Below, in pieces: positions 1 to 12,400 of a stretch of 64,000 nucleotides of DNA. The notes beneath the pieces were generated by a model. The model was given only the letters and a program-made list of their open reading frames with translations. It was not told where the DNA came from and did no database searches. Position 1 is the first letter of the stretch. Every line of letters begins with the position of its first letter. The DNA is from Dryomyza anilis (taxonomy: Eukaryota; Arthropoda; Insecta; Diptera; Dryomyzidae), in the NCBI GenBank assembly GCA_951804985.1, contig OX638134.1:8763017-8827016 (forward strand), read 5' to 3'. The position numbers were made by a program, and so were the translations under genes.

Positions 1-743
1 AATGGTACTTTACTACCTTGGTACTTTGGTACTATGGTATTTTGGCACTTTGGCACTTTGGTTCTTTGGTACTTTGGTACATTGGTACTTTGGTACTATG
101 GTATTTTGGCACTTTGGCACTTTGGTTCTTTGGTACTTTGGTACATTGGTAATTTGGTACTTTGGTTTTTTTAATATTTTGGTACATTAGTACTTTGTTA
201 CTTTAGCCCTTTTATACTTTGGTACTTTTATTTTTTGGTTCTTTATCTCTTTGATTCTTTATATCTTTGATTCTTTGGCACTATGGTACTTTGTCACTAT
301 GGTACTTTGGTAATTTGCTACTTTGTTACTTTACTACCTTTGTTACTTTACTACTTTGGTACTATGGTACTTTGGTAATTTGCTACTTTGGTACTATGGT
401 ATTTTGGCACTTTGGCACTTTGGTTCTTTGGTACTTTGGTACTATGGTACTTTACTACCCTTGTACTTTGGTACTAAGGTATTAGGGCACTTTGGTTCTT
501 TGGTACTCTGGCACATTGGTACTTTGGTACATTGGTAATTTTGTACTTTGGTTCTTTCGTACTTTGGTACATTACTACCTTGGTACTTTGGTACTATGGT
601 ATTTTGGGACTTTGGTTCTTTGGTGCTTTGGTACTTTGGTAATCTGGTTCATTTGTACTTTGGCAATTTACTACTTTGGTACTTTACTACCTTGGTACTT
701 TGGTACTATGGTAATTTGCTACTTTGGTACTGTGGTATTTTGG
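1..743. repeat. Degenerate 9-bp array, TACTTTGGT type
   Basis: Tandem 9-bp words of the form TACTTTGGT, with frequent variants (TACATTGGT, CACTTTGGC, TACTATGGT, TAATTTGGT). Copies diverge strongly and show mixed sub-blocks, for example a recurring block TACTATGGTATTTTGGCAC. It merges without a gap into the homogeneous TTCTTTGGT array to the right, so it looks like the older, eroded edge of one locus. The open frames here are repeat artefacts. Confidence 0.95.
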
Positions 744-2038
744 CACTTTGGTTCTTTGGTTCTTTGGTTCTTTGGTTCTCTGGTTCTTTAGTTCTTTGGT
801 TCTTTTGTTCTTTGGTTCTTTGGTTCTTTGGTTCTTTGGTTCTTTGGTTCTTTGGTTCTCTGGTTCTTTGGTTCTCTGGTTCTTTGGTTATTTGGTTCTT
901 TGGTTCTTTGGTTCTTTGGTTCTTTGGTTCTTTGGTTCTTTGATTCTTTGGTTCTTTGGTTCTTTGGTTCTTTGGTTCTTTGGTTCTTTGATTCTTTGGT
1001 TCTTTTGTTCTTTGGTTCTTTGGTTCTTTGGTTCATTGGTTCTTTGGTTCTTTGGTTCTTTGGTTCTTTGGTTCTTTGGTTCTTTGGTTCTCTGGTTCTT
1101 TGGTTCTTTGGTTCTTTGGTTCTTTGGTTCGTTGGTTCTTTGGTTCTTTGGTTCCTTGGTTCTTTGGTTCTTTGGTTCTTTGGTTCTTTGGTTCTTTGGT
1201 TCTTTGGTTCTTTGGTTCTTTGGTTCTTTGGTTCTTTGGTTCTTTTGTTCTTTTGTTCTTTGGTTCTTTGGTTCTTTGGTTCTTTGGTTCTTTGGTTCTT
1301 TGGTTCTTTGGTTCTTTGGTTCTTTGGTTCTTTGGTTCTTTGGTTCTTTGGTTCTTTGGTTCTTTGGTTCTTTGGTTCTTTGGTTCTTTGGTTCTTTGGT
1401 TCTTTGGTTCTTTAGTTCTTTGGTTCTTTGGTTCTTCGGTTCTTTGGTTCTTTGGTTCTTTGGTTCTTTGGTTCTTTGGTTCTTTGGTTCTTTGGTTCTT
1501 TGGTTCTTTGGTTCTTTGGTTCTTTGGTTCTTTGGTTCTTTGGTTCTTTGGTTCTTTGGTTCTTTGGTTCTTTGGTTCTTTGGTTCTTTGGTTCTTTGGT
1601 TCTTTGGTTCTTCGGTTCTTTGGTTCTTTGGTACTTTGGGTTTTTGGTACTTTGGTACTTTAGTACTTTTTTTTTGGTTCTTTGATTTTTTAGTTCATTG
1701 GTTCTTTGGTTCTTTGGTTCTTTGGTTCTTTGGTTCTTTGGTTCTTTGGTTCTTTGGTTCTTTGGTTCTTTGGTTCTTTGGTTCTTTGGTTCTTTGGTTC
1801 TTTGGTTCTTTGGTTCTTTGGTTCTTTGGTTCTTTGGTTCTTTGGTTCTTTGGTTCTTTGGTTCTTTGGTTCTTTGGTACATTGGTTCTTTGGTTCAATG
1901 GTTCTTTGGTTCTATGGTTCTTTGGTTCTTTGGTTCTTTGGTTCTTTGGTTCTTTGGTTCTTTGGTTCTTTGGTTCTTTGGTTCTCTGGTTCTTTGGTTC
2001 TTTGGTTCTTTGGTTCTTTGGTTCTTGGTGCTTTTGTT
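744..2038. repeat. Homogeneous 9-bp satellite array (TTCTTTGGT)n
   Basis: About 140 copies of TTCTTTGGT with rare point variants (TTCTCTGGT, TTCTTTGAT, TTCTTTTGT). A short island at about 1630-1692 reverts to TACTTTGGT-like units and a T run. The unit is three codons with no stop in several frames, which gives long spurious reading frames of repeated Leu/Val/Phe/Trp/Gly/Ser. I do not consider them coding. Confidence 0.97.
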
Positions 2039-2785
2039 CTGCGGTGTGGTTCTTTCACATTTTATTTTAAACTAATCTAATTTGTATGTCACATTTTATC
2101 TACATTTTATTTCTACCTAATTTTATTTTTCCTTTCTAGATTTATTTAAAATTTGACCAAACATTTAACTTGAAGTCTATTTAAAACACGCAGCTCCTTA
2201 AACTGATAAATTAGTCAATTTAACACGAGCATTAATTAACGAGATTCGTCTAATTCAATTATAAACGCCGACATGCCATGACTTTCATGGACTTTGTTTT
2301 TGGACTCTGTGTGTGTGTGTTTGAGATCAACCTTGTAAACGTTATAAACGCATCCGCCATTTTGTAATGTTGCCGTAAATTCAGCACCAAATGGCGGATC
2401 ATTAATCAATCAGTCAATTGCGATGAATTTCATCGTGTGGGTTTGAAATGGCAACCAATGTATGGGAGTGAAGCCGTAAATTGTGTGAATTGAACGTGTT
2501 TGTGTCTGTCTGTCCGTCCGTTTGTCTGCTGGTTAGTGTCTTGTGTGTCTGTGTGTGCATGAGTGAGAGTGTTTTGTCTGTGCGCATATGTGTGTGAAAT
2601 ATTGCGAGAATTTAATAGTGCTTTTTTTGTCGGCGGTCGTCGCTTGGCCGGCTGCCATTTTGGTCAAGTTGCGCGCCATAATGAAAGCTAATTAATTAAA
2701 CTGAATAATTATGTGGTTAATTGAAGCGTGGGCGAAGGTACTACTGTGGCACAAATTAAAAAGGTAAACCATTTTTTTTTATAGA
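2039..2785. other. Single-copy AT-rich spacer
   Basis: No gene recognised. The stretch holds short TG runs (about 2309-2322), a TCTG/TCCG-rich patch (about 2503-2530) and a GC-richer patch near 2630-2680. The style is that of fly intergenic or intronic DNA. Confidence 0.6.
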
Positions 2786-3240
2786 AAATTCAATTTTTAC
2801 TAAAAGTTCAATTTTTCACTAAAAATTAAATTTTTCACAAAAAATTTTATATATCACCAAAATTCTAATTTTCACTAAAAATTCAAATTTTCATTAAATA
2901 TTCAATTCAATTCAAATTTTCACTAAAAATTCAAATTTTCACTAAAAATTCAATTTTTTACTAAAAGATAATTTTTTCATTAAAAATTAAATTTTTCACT
3001 AAAAATTCAATTTTTTTACTAAAAATTCAATTTTTTACTAAAAGTTCATTTTTTCGTTAAAAATTAAATTTTTCACTAAAAAATTCAATTTTTCACTAAA
3101 AATTCAAATTTTCACTAAAAATTCAATTTTTTACTAAAAGTTCATTTTTCATTAAAAATAAAAATTTTCACTAAAAATTAAATTTTTCACTAAAAATTAA
3201 ATTTTTCACTAAAAAAAATGTTTATTAAAAATCGAATTTT
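2786..3240 (+). repeat. 19-bp palindromic minisatellite, locus 1
   Basis: Imperfect tandem copies of CACTAAAAATTCAATTTTT. Each unit is an odd palindrome (AAAAATT-C-AATTTTT) plus a CACT spacer. About 20 degenerate copies are present, with variants such as AAAAGTTCATTTTTT. The same unit recurs at 33.8, 45.3 and 47.5 kb. Confidence 0.92.
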
Positions 3241-4240
3241 TCATAAAAACCCAAATATTTTAATTTATTTTAATGAGTTATTCGCTGCGCTTAAAGCTTT
3301 TCCAATATTTAAAATAAATAAAACAAATACTTAATAATACAGCACATGTAATGCTGGCGCTTGGTCAACAATTGAAAACCATTGAATAGTGCAAAATTAA
3401 ACCGGTCGAATTCACAAATTAATTGCGCATATTTAATGAATTTTTTGTCGTTATAAAAAATAAATTCAATTCACTGAATTAGCATTCGCATAATTGTCCA
3501 CACTTTCAGTGTGTTCAAATATATAAAATTGTCACACCAAATATATACGAAAAACGCATAAATTAATGACTCAAAAATGCATGAAAAATTGTTGAATAAA
3601 AATGTTGAAAACTATACCAAAAAATAAAACAAATAGCAAAATAGCTTAAATCTTTTGACACAACAGGATGCAGTCATGTAGCGCGTTGGTCATAAATTGC
3701 AACAGTAAGTGATACAAAAAAAAAATTATAATAAAAAAGAATGAAAAAAATATATAAAAAAAACAATTTGCGAATATATATTACTTTATAATAATTGAGT
3801 TATTCAATGGTTGACAAATTTATTTGAAAGCATTAAAAAAAAATAATTGAATAGTTTCAACTTTTTGCAACGTTGCTCAATTGATTGATTTATTTATTAG
3901 CTTTGAACAGTATTTTTGTTTAAATAAAAATATTTATGTTGTATATATATATATTTATTTTTTATTAGTTTTTGCGTTATTTTTTTTATTTTTATTTTTG
4001 CATTTTATTTTTATATATTTATTTTTGTATTTTATTTATTTTTTAGTTAAACTGCTCTACTTTTTATTTAAAACGTAAATTTATGAATGTTAAAATTGTG
4101 CCATATATTGTCAACTTCTAAACGAATAAATTTCAATTTCATCATCCAGAAGTCGTTAAAAAAAACAAAATAAATGAATTTCTATCGAATAGAATTCGTT
4201 AAAATGCAGTGAAACATATATAATTAAATTTTTGATGTAA
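3241..4240. other. AT-rich spacer, no gene seen
   Basis: Very AT-rich single-copy DNA with A and T runs and a short TA run near 3944-3955. A 65-residue open frame at 3881-4078 is made almost only of Phe, Leu, Ile and Tyr from T-rich DNA and is not credible as a gene. Confidence 0.6.
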
Positions 4241-6240
4241 GAGTTTTGTATTTTTAATTAAAAGCTTTCGTTTTTAAATAAATGCTTTCATATTTAAATG
4301 AAAAGCCTACATTTTTAATTTAAAAGCTTTCACTTTTAATTTTAAAGCTTTTTATCTTGAATAAAAAGCTTTCACATTAAAAGCTTTTACTTTTGAAATA
4401 AAGGCTTTTATTTTTATTAAAAGCTTTAACTTTTAAATTAAAAGCTTTCATTTTTAAATTGAAAGCTTTTACTTTTAAATGAAGGACTCTCACTTTTAAT
4501 TGAAAGCTTTCACTTTTTAATTAAAAGCTTTCACGTTTAAATAAAAAGCTCTCCTTATTAAAAGCTTTCACTTTTAAATTAACAGCTTGCATTTTAGTTC
4601 TTTAGTAGTAACTATTTGTGTTTCATTTAAGTATTTTAATGTTGAATAACTACCTTTCACTGGAAAATTAAAATATTTTTGTTTTTGAATTAAAAGCTAT
4701 AATTTCTAAATAACCAGATATTTTACAAATTCTTCACTTTTAAATTTACAGATTATATTTTCAAAATTAAAAGCTTTATTTCTATATGAAGAGATTTTTT
4801 TTTTATATAAAGCTTTCACTTTAAAACTCATAGAATATTTTTTGAATTAAAAGCTTTCATTTTTAAATTTACAGATTATATTTTTTAAATTGAAAGCTTT
4901 CACTTTAGTATAAAAGATTTCGTCTTTTAGTTAAAAGCTTGAACTTAATAATTATTAAATAAAAGCTTTTTTCCTAATTAAATGCTTTTTACTCCAAATA
5001 AAAAGCTTTTATCTTTAAAGTAAAAATTTTCACATTTGTATTAAATTCTTTCATTGTTTAATAAATGAGTTGTCTTTTCATTCAAAGTTTTCACTTTTTA
5101 AGTAAAAGATTTTGCTATAAAATTAAAAGCTTTCACTTTCAAATTGTAGACATTTATTAAAAGCTTTCACTTTTAAATTAACAGCTTGCATTTTAAAAGT
5201 AGTAACTATTTGTGTGTCATTTAAGTATTTTACTGTTGAATAACTACCTTTCACTGGAAAATTAAAATATTTTTGTTTTTGAATTAAAAGATTTTAGTTC
5301 TAAATAACCAGATATTTTACAAATTCTTCACTTTTAAACTTACAGATTATATTTTCAAAATCTGTAAGTTTAAGCTTTATTTCTATATGAACAGATTTTT
5401 TTTTGATATAAAGCTTTCACTTTAAAACTCACAGAATAGTTTTTGAATTGAAAGCTTTCACTTTTAAATTTTCAGATTATATTTTTTAAATTGAAAGCTT
5501 TCACTTTAGTATAAGAGATTTCGTCTTTTAGTTAAAAGCTTGAACTTAATGATTATTAAATAAAAGCTTTTTTCCTAATTAAATGCTTTTTACTCCAAAT
5601 AAAAAGCCTTTATCTTTAAAGTAAAAATTTTCACATTTGTATTAAATTCTTTCATTGTTTAATAAATGAGTTGTCTTTTCATTCAGAGTTTTCACTTTTT
5701 AAGTAAAAGATTTTGCTATAAAATTAAAAGCTTTCACTTTCAAATTGTAGACATTTAGTGCTCCATTTGCAACTTTTATTTTTAAAATAAATGATTTCAT
5801 ATTAAATTAAAGACTTGTACATTTCCAAGGAAAGGCTTTCATTTCAAAATTAAATGTTTTGGTTTTACTTAATAAACTTGTACTGACTTAATAAATATTT
5901 TTAAATAATAAAAGCTTTACATTTTAAACTACAAGCTTGTACTTTATTTAAGAGCTTACACCTTTAGTTTGAAAGTTATGCAATTTTACGTTAAAGCTTT
6001 TATTTTAAAATACAATTCAAAATGAAAGCTTTTAATTAAATTAAAGTTCTTATTTTTAAATACAATTCAAAATGAAAGCTTTTAATTAAATTAAAGTTTT
6101 TATTTTTGAAATACAATTCAAAATGAAAGCTCTACTTTTAAATTAAAAGTTTTTGCTTATAATTTAAAGTTTTTACTTTAAAATTAAAAACTGTTACTTT
6201 CAAACTAAAAGCTTTTGCTTTTAAATATAAAGCTTTCAAT
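4241..6240. repeat. AAGCTTT-centred degenerate minisatellite
   Basis: Roughly 18-22-bp degenerate units of the type AAAAGCTTTCACTTTTAAATT, each centred on the palindrome AAAGCTTT (HindIII core AAGCTT). Dozens of copies occur with variable spacing. The block includes a ~600-bp tandem duplication, listed separately. Confidence 0.9.
4557..5757 (+). repeat. Tandem segmental duplication of ~600 bp
   Basis: Segment 4557-5155 is repeated at 5156-5757. Both copies start ATTAAAAGCTTTCAC, carry the same order of landmarks (TAGTAACTATTTGTG, TGAATAACTACCTTTCACTGG, ATAACCAGATATTTTAC, TTCGTCTTTTAGTTAAAAGC, AATGAGTTGTCTTTTC) and end CAAATTGTAGACATTTA. Offset is 599-601 bp. A few substitutions and small indels separate the copies. 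Confidence 0.92.
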
Positions 6241-7345
6241 TACAAAAAATAAATCAATTAAAAAAAAATGAACTTCAAAGTTTAAAGCATCAAAAAAAGC
6301 AAAAAAACCTACGGAAAATGCTGCACAATTCAAATGCAAAAATATTTTCGCGTAAAAATCCAACAACTTTTGGCGGTTTTCATTGTTTGTGTATGATTTA
6401 TCTACAATATATTGGTAACATCAGGGTCGCTTGTGTGGAAGAAATCTGATTCAAAAATAACTTATTTCTTAATTATTTAAAATGTAAAGTAGGGAGCAAC
6501 AAGGTATTATGTGGTATCCACCACATGAATTTTTAAAAACTTCAAAATAACTTTAATCTAAATGTTTTAATTTATCGTATAAATGTATTTTTGTTTTATT
6601 ATAACCTCTCCGCTCTAAAAAGCTTCGAAACTTTAGAACATCATTTAAGCAGCTTTTTCATAATTAATGCATTTATTTCGCAAAAGCTAAACGAGTTTCC
6701 GAAAACTTTTATCCTCCCTTGACAAGTATCATAGTTGTTCTTGCTGTTGTTGTTGTTTTTGCTGCTGGTATTCGACGTTGACCAACAAGTTGTTGCTGCC
6801 GATTATGTTGCTGCTAATCTTGCCATTGTCATTGTTGTTGCCGCTGTGAAAGAACGGAGCCGAGTGCTCACTCGCTCAACAAACCACAAAAACTGTTTAA
6901 AAACTGGCAACTTTGACCGCAACAATTGTGTTGCTAATGCACAGACCGTTGCGCCGTCGACCTTAAACTGACAAAGTAAAGCTTTTTTCTATTTCCCTTT
7001 TTTTATTATTTTTTCATTTAGCATTTTATGCTTTGACTGTGTTTGTGTGTTTTACCATCAAAACTGCTTTAATTAATCATAATCATATTTTTGTGTGCTG
7101 CGCTGCGCTCATTTCTCTTTGCTACAACATTTACAATAATATTTTGCATTCATTAAAACGATGCCGTAAAATGTTGTGTGCCACAGTGAGCGGGGCATGA
7201 CAGACTTGTGTGGCATTTATGTGAATTGAGCCACATTTATGTTGAAAGTTTTGCTGAGTAAAATTAAGCTTGGTTGGCTGTTTGTTGTGTTGCCATGGCA
7301 GGCACTAAGAAATATAGATGTGGGTGAATTTATTTATATAATTTA
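6241..7345. other. Single-copy spacer with GTT/GCT-rich patch
   Basis: No gene recognised. A trinucleotide-like GTT/GCT patch lies at about 6733-6845. The 78-residue frame across it (6735-6971) has no recognisable domain and a composition expected from the repeat. The rest is AT-rich and unremarkable. Confidence 0.6.
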
Positions 7346-8300
7346 TTTTGTATATAAACTATATAAAAAGCTTTAGATTTTAGCTAATTTTGTTTGCCTT
7401 TATAGAAAAAACTTATTGTAGAAAAAGCTATTTACGGAAAAAGCCATTTATGGAAAAAGCTCTTTATAAATAAAGCATTTAATTGAAAAAGCTTATTGTA
7501 GAAAAAGATTTTTATAGAGACTCTTATTATATAAAAAGCTCGCTATGAAGAAAGCTTTTTAAAGAAAAATCATTTAATATAATAAAAGAAATCAAAAAGC
7601 TTTTATAGTATAACCTTTTTTTTTCTACTCAAAAATGCTTTTTAAAGGTAAAGTTTTTTTCTTATAGAAAAGCTCTTTATAAAAAAAGCTTATTAATGAT
7701 TTTTTTTAATAGAAAAAAGCTATTAAGACATATAATTTTTTTTTATAGAAAAAAAGTTTTCTAAATAAAATCTTTTTCTTGAATAGTTTTTTTATAATCA
7801 TAAAAGCTTTTTATTATATATTTTTATTTTTTTTTGTTGGGTAAAAATCTTGAATAGAAAAGATTTTTTATAGAAAAGTATTTAATGAACATTTTTTTTT
7901 GTGAAAAATTTATAGTCAAAGTTTTTATAAAAACAAATTTTAATAGAAAAAAAAGCTTTATAGAAAACTCTTTTTATTATTTATTGTAGTTTTTTTTGTA
8001 AGAAAATCTTTTTATTATAAACGCTTTTCTAGAAAATATAATAAAATCTTTATCTAGAAAAGCTTTTCCTTATTAAATTGTGTATATTATTTTTCGAAAG
8101 TTTTTTTTTTTTGGAAAAAGCTTTTATTAAAAAGCTTTTTATTAAAAAGCTTTTTATTTAAAAGCTTTTTATTAAAAAAGCTTTTTATTAAAAAGATTTT
8201 TTTTAAATAGCGTATTAAAAAGCTTTTTTAAAAATAGCGTATTAAAAAGCTTTTTTTTTATAGCAAAAAAAAACTTTCTTAAAAGTTTAAAATTAAAATT
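7346..8300. repeat. AAAAAGCTTTTTAT-type degenerate minisatellite
   Basis: Degenerate units of about 16-22 bp of the form TATAGAAAAAGCTTTTTA, tightening to near-perfect TTAAAAAGCTTTTTA repeats at about 8125-8200. It shares the AAGCTT palindromic core with the 4.2-6.2 kb block but has different flanks. A short CGTATTAAAAAGC variant is repeated at about 8211-8252. Confidence 0.85.
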
Positions 8301-9405
8301 TTTATCAAAAAGTTATGACAAAGCCTAATACGTAATTTTCTTCTTTTACAGCTACTTCAAGCAATAATTTTACGGTAAGTTTGTTTTAAATATTAAAAAA
8401 TAATAGTATTAAAAATAAAACATTTGAACAAAATTAAATTTTTCGCTGAAATTTATTATATTTTTCAACCTAAATGTTCACTAATTATACAAATATTCAC
8501 TAAAACGATGAAATGTATGTAAGTTACAAAAACTGTATTAATTACTGCACCGTTCGCCATTTTTAGAATTTCCGCGCTTTTCTTTTTAACAGCGCAATAA
8601 CTACTGATGGCACTATTGCTGCTGGGTAGTAAGTGATACGTTGCCGTAGCAACGCTAGACTGCTGAGCACCTCAAAGTATGCAACAGGAATTTAGGTCGC
8701 TATGCATGTTTTTAGCGACGTTTGGAATTTTTATGCGATGTGGCTGAAACATAAAACAATAAAAGACATGAAAGAAAAATGAGGAACAAAAATTAAAAAA
8801 AAAAAAAAAAATAGAAACAAGAAAAATGGTGGCAACAAAAACGTCAACGCTCGCTAACAATGCATTATACAAAAGAAATGAAAAGTGAACCGTTTGCAAT
8901 GAAAAATTGAGCTGCGCGCAAAAGGCGCCGGATGGTAGTAGTTGATGGTGTTGGGTGGGTGTAACAGATATCGCTGCGCGGAAAATGGAAATGTATTGCT
9001 TGCTGCTACTGTTGTCTTTGTATCTTGTTGTATCTCGTTGTATCTCACAAAATCTCGTAACTATGCCACTGTATCTCGATGGTGCCTGCAGTGAAACAAC
9101 TTCATTTGAAGTCACAGTGTGCTGCGCTTGTCAGGACCTTTTTTCTTCTTGTTGTTCTTGTCGTTGTTAGCGCAAATATCTCTTGGTTGAGTTGTTATTT
9201 GCATTGTGTGTGTGCTTGCGGTGCATTGTTTATGACCTTTTTGCTTAAATACTCTTTAAATGAGCTATAAAGCATAAATATTGAAAAAGTTGGATTAAAA
9301 ACATAAAGTTTAGGCAATTTTGTAGGTGCTTTAAATTACCAAAAAAAAAACGCTTTACAAAATCTTTTTTTTTATAAAGAAAGAAAGTAAAATGCAATTT
9401 GTTTT
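8301..9405. other. Single-copy spacer of higher complexity
   Basis: AT content is lower than in the surroundings, especially 8560-9240. A minus-strand open frame of 147 residues (9115-8672) has no recognisable domain, ends in a poly-Phe stretch from a T run, and is not supported as a gene. The X-box-like site at 8640-8653 lies here. Confidence 0.55.
8640..8653. promoter_or_regulatory. RFX X-box-like palindrome
   Basis: GTTGCCGTAGCAAC consists of the inverted half-sites GTTGCC and AGCAAC around GT, fitting the RFX X-box pattern (GTTGCC, two bases, RGNAAC). RFX factors control ciliary genes in animals. No target gene is visible nearby, so function is unknown and chance is possible. Confidence 0.35.
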
Positions 9406-12400
9406 AGTATGTTAGTATTTTTAGTGTTTTTAGTATTTTTAGTATTTTTAGTTTTTTTTTAGTATTTTTAGTATTTTTAGTATTTTTAGTATTTTTAGTA
9501 TTTTTAGTATTTTTAGTATTTTTAGTATTTTTAGTATTTTTAGTATTTTTAGTATTTTTAGTATTTTTAGTATTTTTAGTATTTTTAGTATTTTCAGTAT
9601 TTTTAGTATTTTTAGTATTTTTAGTATTTTTAGTATTTTTAGTATTTTTAGTATTTTTAGTATTTTTAGTATTTTTAGTATTTTTAGTATTTTCAGTATT
9701 TTTAGTATTTTTAGTATTTTTAGTATTTTTAGTATTTTTAGTATTTTTAGTATTTTTAGTATTTTTAGTATTTTTAGTATTTTTAGTATTTTTAGTATTT
9801 TTAGTATTTTTAGTATTTTTAGTATTTTTAGTATTTTTAGTATTTTTAGTATTTTTAGTATTTTTAGTATTTTTAGTATTTTTAGTATTTTTAGTATTTT
9901 TAGTATTTTTAGTATTTTTAGTATTTTTAGTATTTTTAATATTTTTAATATTTTTAGTATTTTTAGTATTTTTAGTATTTTTAGTATTTTTAGTATTTTT
10001 AGTATTTTTAGTATTTTTAGTATTTTTAGTATTTTTAGTATTTTTAGTATTTTTAGTATTTTTAGTATTTTTAGTATATTTTAGTATTTTTAGTATTATT
10101 AGTATTTTTAGTATTTTTAATATTTTTATTATTTTTAGTATTTTTAGTATTTTTAGTATTTTTAGTATTTTTAGTATTTTTAGTATTTTTAGTATTTTTA
10201 GTATTTTTAGTATTTTTAGTATTTTTAGTATTTTTAGTATTTTTAGTATTTTTAGTATTTTTAGTATTTTTAGTATTTTTAGTATTTTTAGTATTTTTAG
10301 TATTTTTAGTATTTTTAGTATTTTTAGTATATTTAGTATATTTTAGTATTATTAGTATTTTTAGTATTTTTAGTATTTTTAGTATTTTTAGTATTTTTAG
10401 TATGTTTTAGTATTTTTAGTATTTTTAGTATTTTTAGTATTTTTAGTATTTTTAGTATTTTTAGTATTTTTAGTATTTTTAGTATTTTTAGTATTTTTAG
10501 TATTTTTAGTATTTTTAGTATTTTTAGTATTTTTAGTATTTTTAGTATTTTTAGTATTTTTAGTATTTTTAGTATTTTTAGTATTTTTAGTATTTTTAGT
10601 ATTTTTAGTATTTTTAGTATTTTTAGTATTTTTAGTATTTTTAGTATTTTTAGTATTTTTAGTATTTTTAGTATTTTTAGTATTTTTAGTATTATTAGTA
10701 TTTTTAGTATTATTAGTATTTTTAATATTTTTATTATTTTTAGTATTTTTAGTATTTTTAGTATTTTTAGTATTTTTAGTATTTTTAGTATTTTTAGTAT
10801 ATTTAGTATATTTTAGAATTATTAGTATTTTTAGTATTTTTAGTATTTTTAGTATTTTTAGTATTTTTAGTATTTTTAGTATTTTTAGTATTTTTAGTAT
10901 ATTTTAGTATTATTAGTATTTTTAGTATTTTTAGTATTTTTAGTATTTTTAGTATTTTTAGTATTTTTAGTATTTTTAGTATTTTTAGTATTTTTAGTAT
11001 TTTTAGTATTTTTAGTATTTTTAGTATTTTTAGTATTTTTAATATTTTTAGTATTTTTAGTATTTTTAGTATTTTTAGTATTTTTAGTATTTTTAGTATT
11101 TTTAGTATTTTTAGTATATTTTAGTATTATTAGTATTTTTAGTATTTTTAGTATTTTTAGTATTTTTAGTATTTTTAGTATTTTTAGTATTTTTAGTATT
11201 TTTTAGTATTTTTAGTATTTTTAGTATTTTTAATATTTTTAGTATTTTTAGTATTTTTAGTATTTTTAGTATTTTTAGAATTTTTTGTATTTTTAGTATT
11301 TTTAGTATTTTTAGTATTTTTAGTATTTTTAGTATTTTTAGTATTTTTAGTATTTTTAGTATTTTTAGTATTTTTAGTATTTTTAGTATTTTTAGTATTT
11401 TTAGTATTTTTAGTATTTTTAGTATTTTTAGTATTTTTAGTATTTTTAGTATTTTTAGTATTTTTAGTATTTTTAGTATTTTTAGTATTTTTAGTATTTT
11501 TAGTATTTTTAGTATTTTTAGTATTTTTAGTATTTTTAGTATTTTTAGTATTTTTAGTATTTTTAGTATTTTAGTATTTTTAGTATATTTTTGTATTTTT
11601 AGTATTTTTAGTATTTTTTATATTTTTAGTATTTTTGGTATTTTTAGTATATTTTAGTATTATTAGTATTTTTAGTATTTTTTATATTTTTTATATTTTT
11701 TATATTTTTAGTATTTTTGGTATTTTTAGTATATTTTAGTATTATTAGCATTTTTAGTATATTTAGTATATTTAGTATTTTTATTATTTTTAGTATTTTT
11801 AGTATTTTTAGTGTTTTAGTGTTTTTAGTATTTTTAGTATTTTTAGTATTTTTAGTATTTTTTAGTATTTTTAGTATTTTTAGTATTTTTAGTATTTTTA
11901 GTATTTTTAGTATTTTTAGTATTTTTAGTATTTTTAGTATTTTTAGTATTTTTAGTATTTTTAGTATTTTTAGTATTTTTAGTATTTTTAGTATTTTTAG
12001 TATTTTTAGTATTTTTAGTATTTTTAGTATTTTTAGTATTTTTAGTATTTTTAGTATTTTAGTATTTTTAGTATTTTTAGTATTTTTAGTATTTTTAGTA
12101 TTTTTAGTATTTTTAGTATTTTTAGTATTTTTAGTATTTTTAGTATTTTTAGTATTTTTAGTATTTTTAGTATTTTTAGTATTTTTAGTATTTTTAGTAT
12201 TTTTAGTATTTTTAGTATTTTTAGTATTTTTAGTATTTTTAGTATTTTTAGTATTTTTAGTATTTTTAGTATTTTTAGTATTTTTAGTATTTTTAGTGTT
12301 TTTAGTATTTTTAGTATTTTTAGTATTTTTAGTATTTTTAGTATTTTTAGTATTTTTTGTATTTTTTGTATTTTTTGTATTTTTTGTATTTTTTGTATTT

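Noticed and set aside
724..2070. 448-residue open frame of repeated Leu/Val/Trp/Phe/Gly/Ser
   Set aside because: It is the translation of a 9-bp repeat with no stop codon; three overlapping frames and the opposite strand are open as well.
6735..6971. 78-residue frame over a GTT/GCT-rich patch
   Set aside because: Trinucleotide-like patches of this kind are common in fly non-coding DNA; no domain, splice or start evidence.
8672..9115. 147-residue minus-strand frame
   Set aside because: No recognisable domain, ends in a poly-Phe run from a T tract; insufficient support for a gene.
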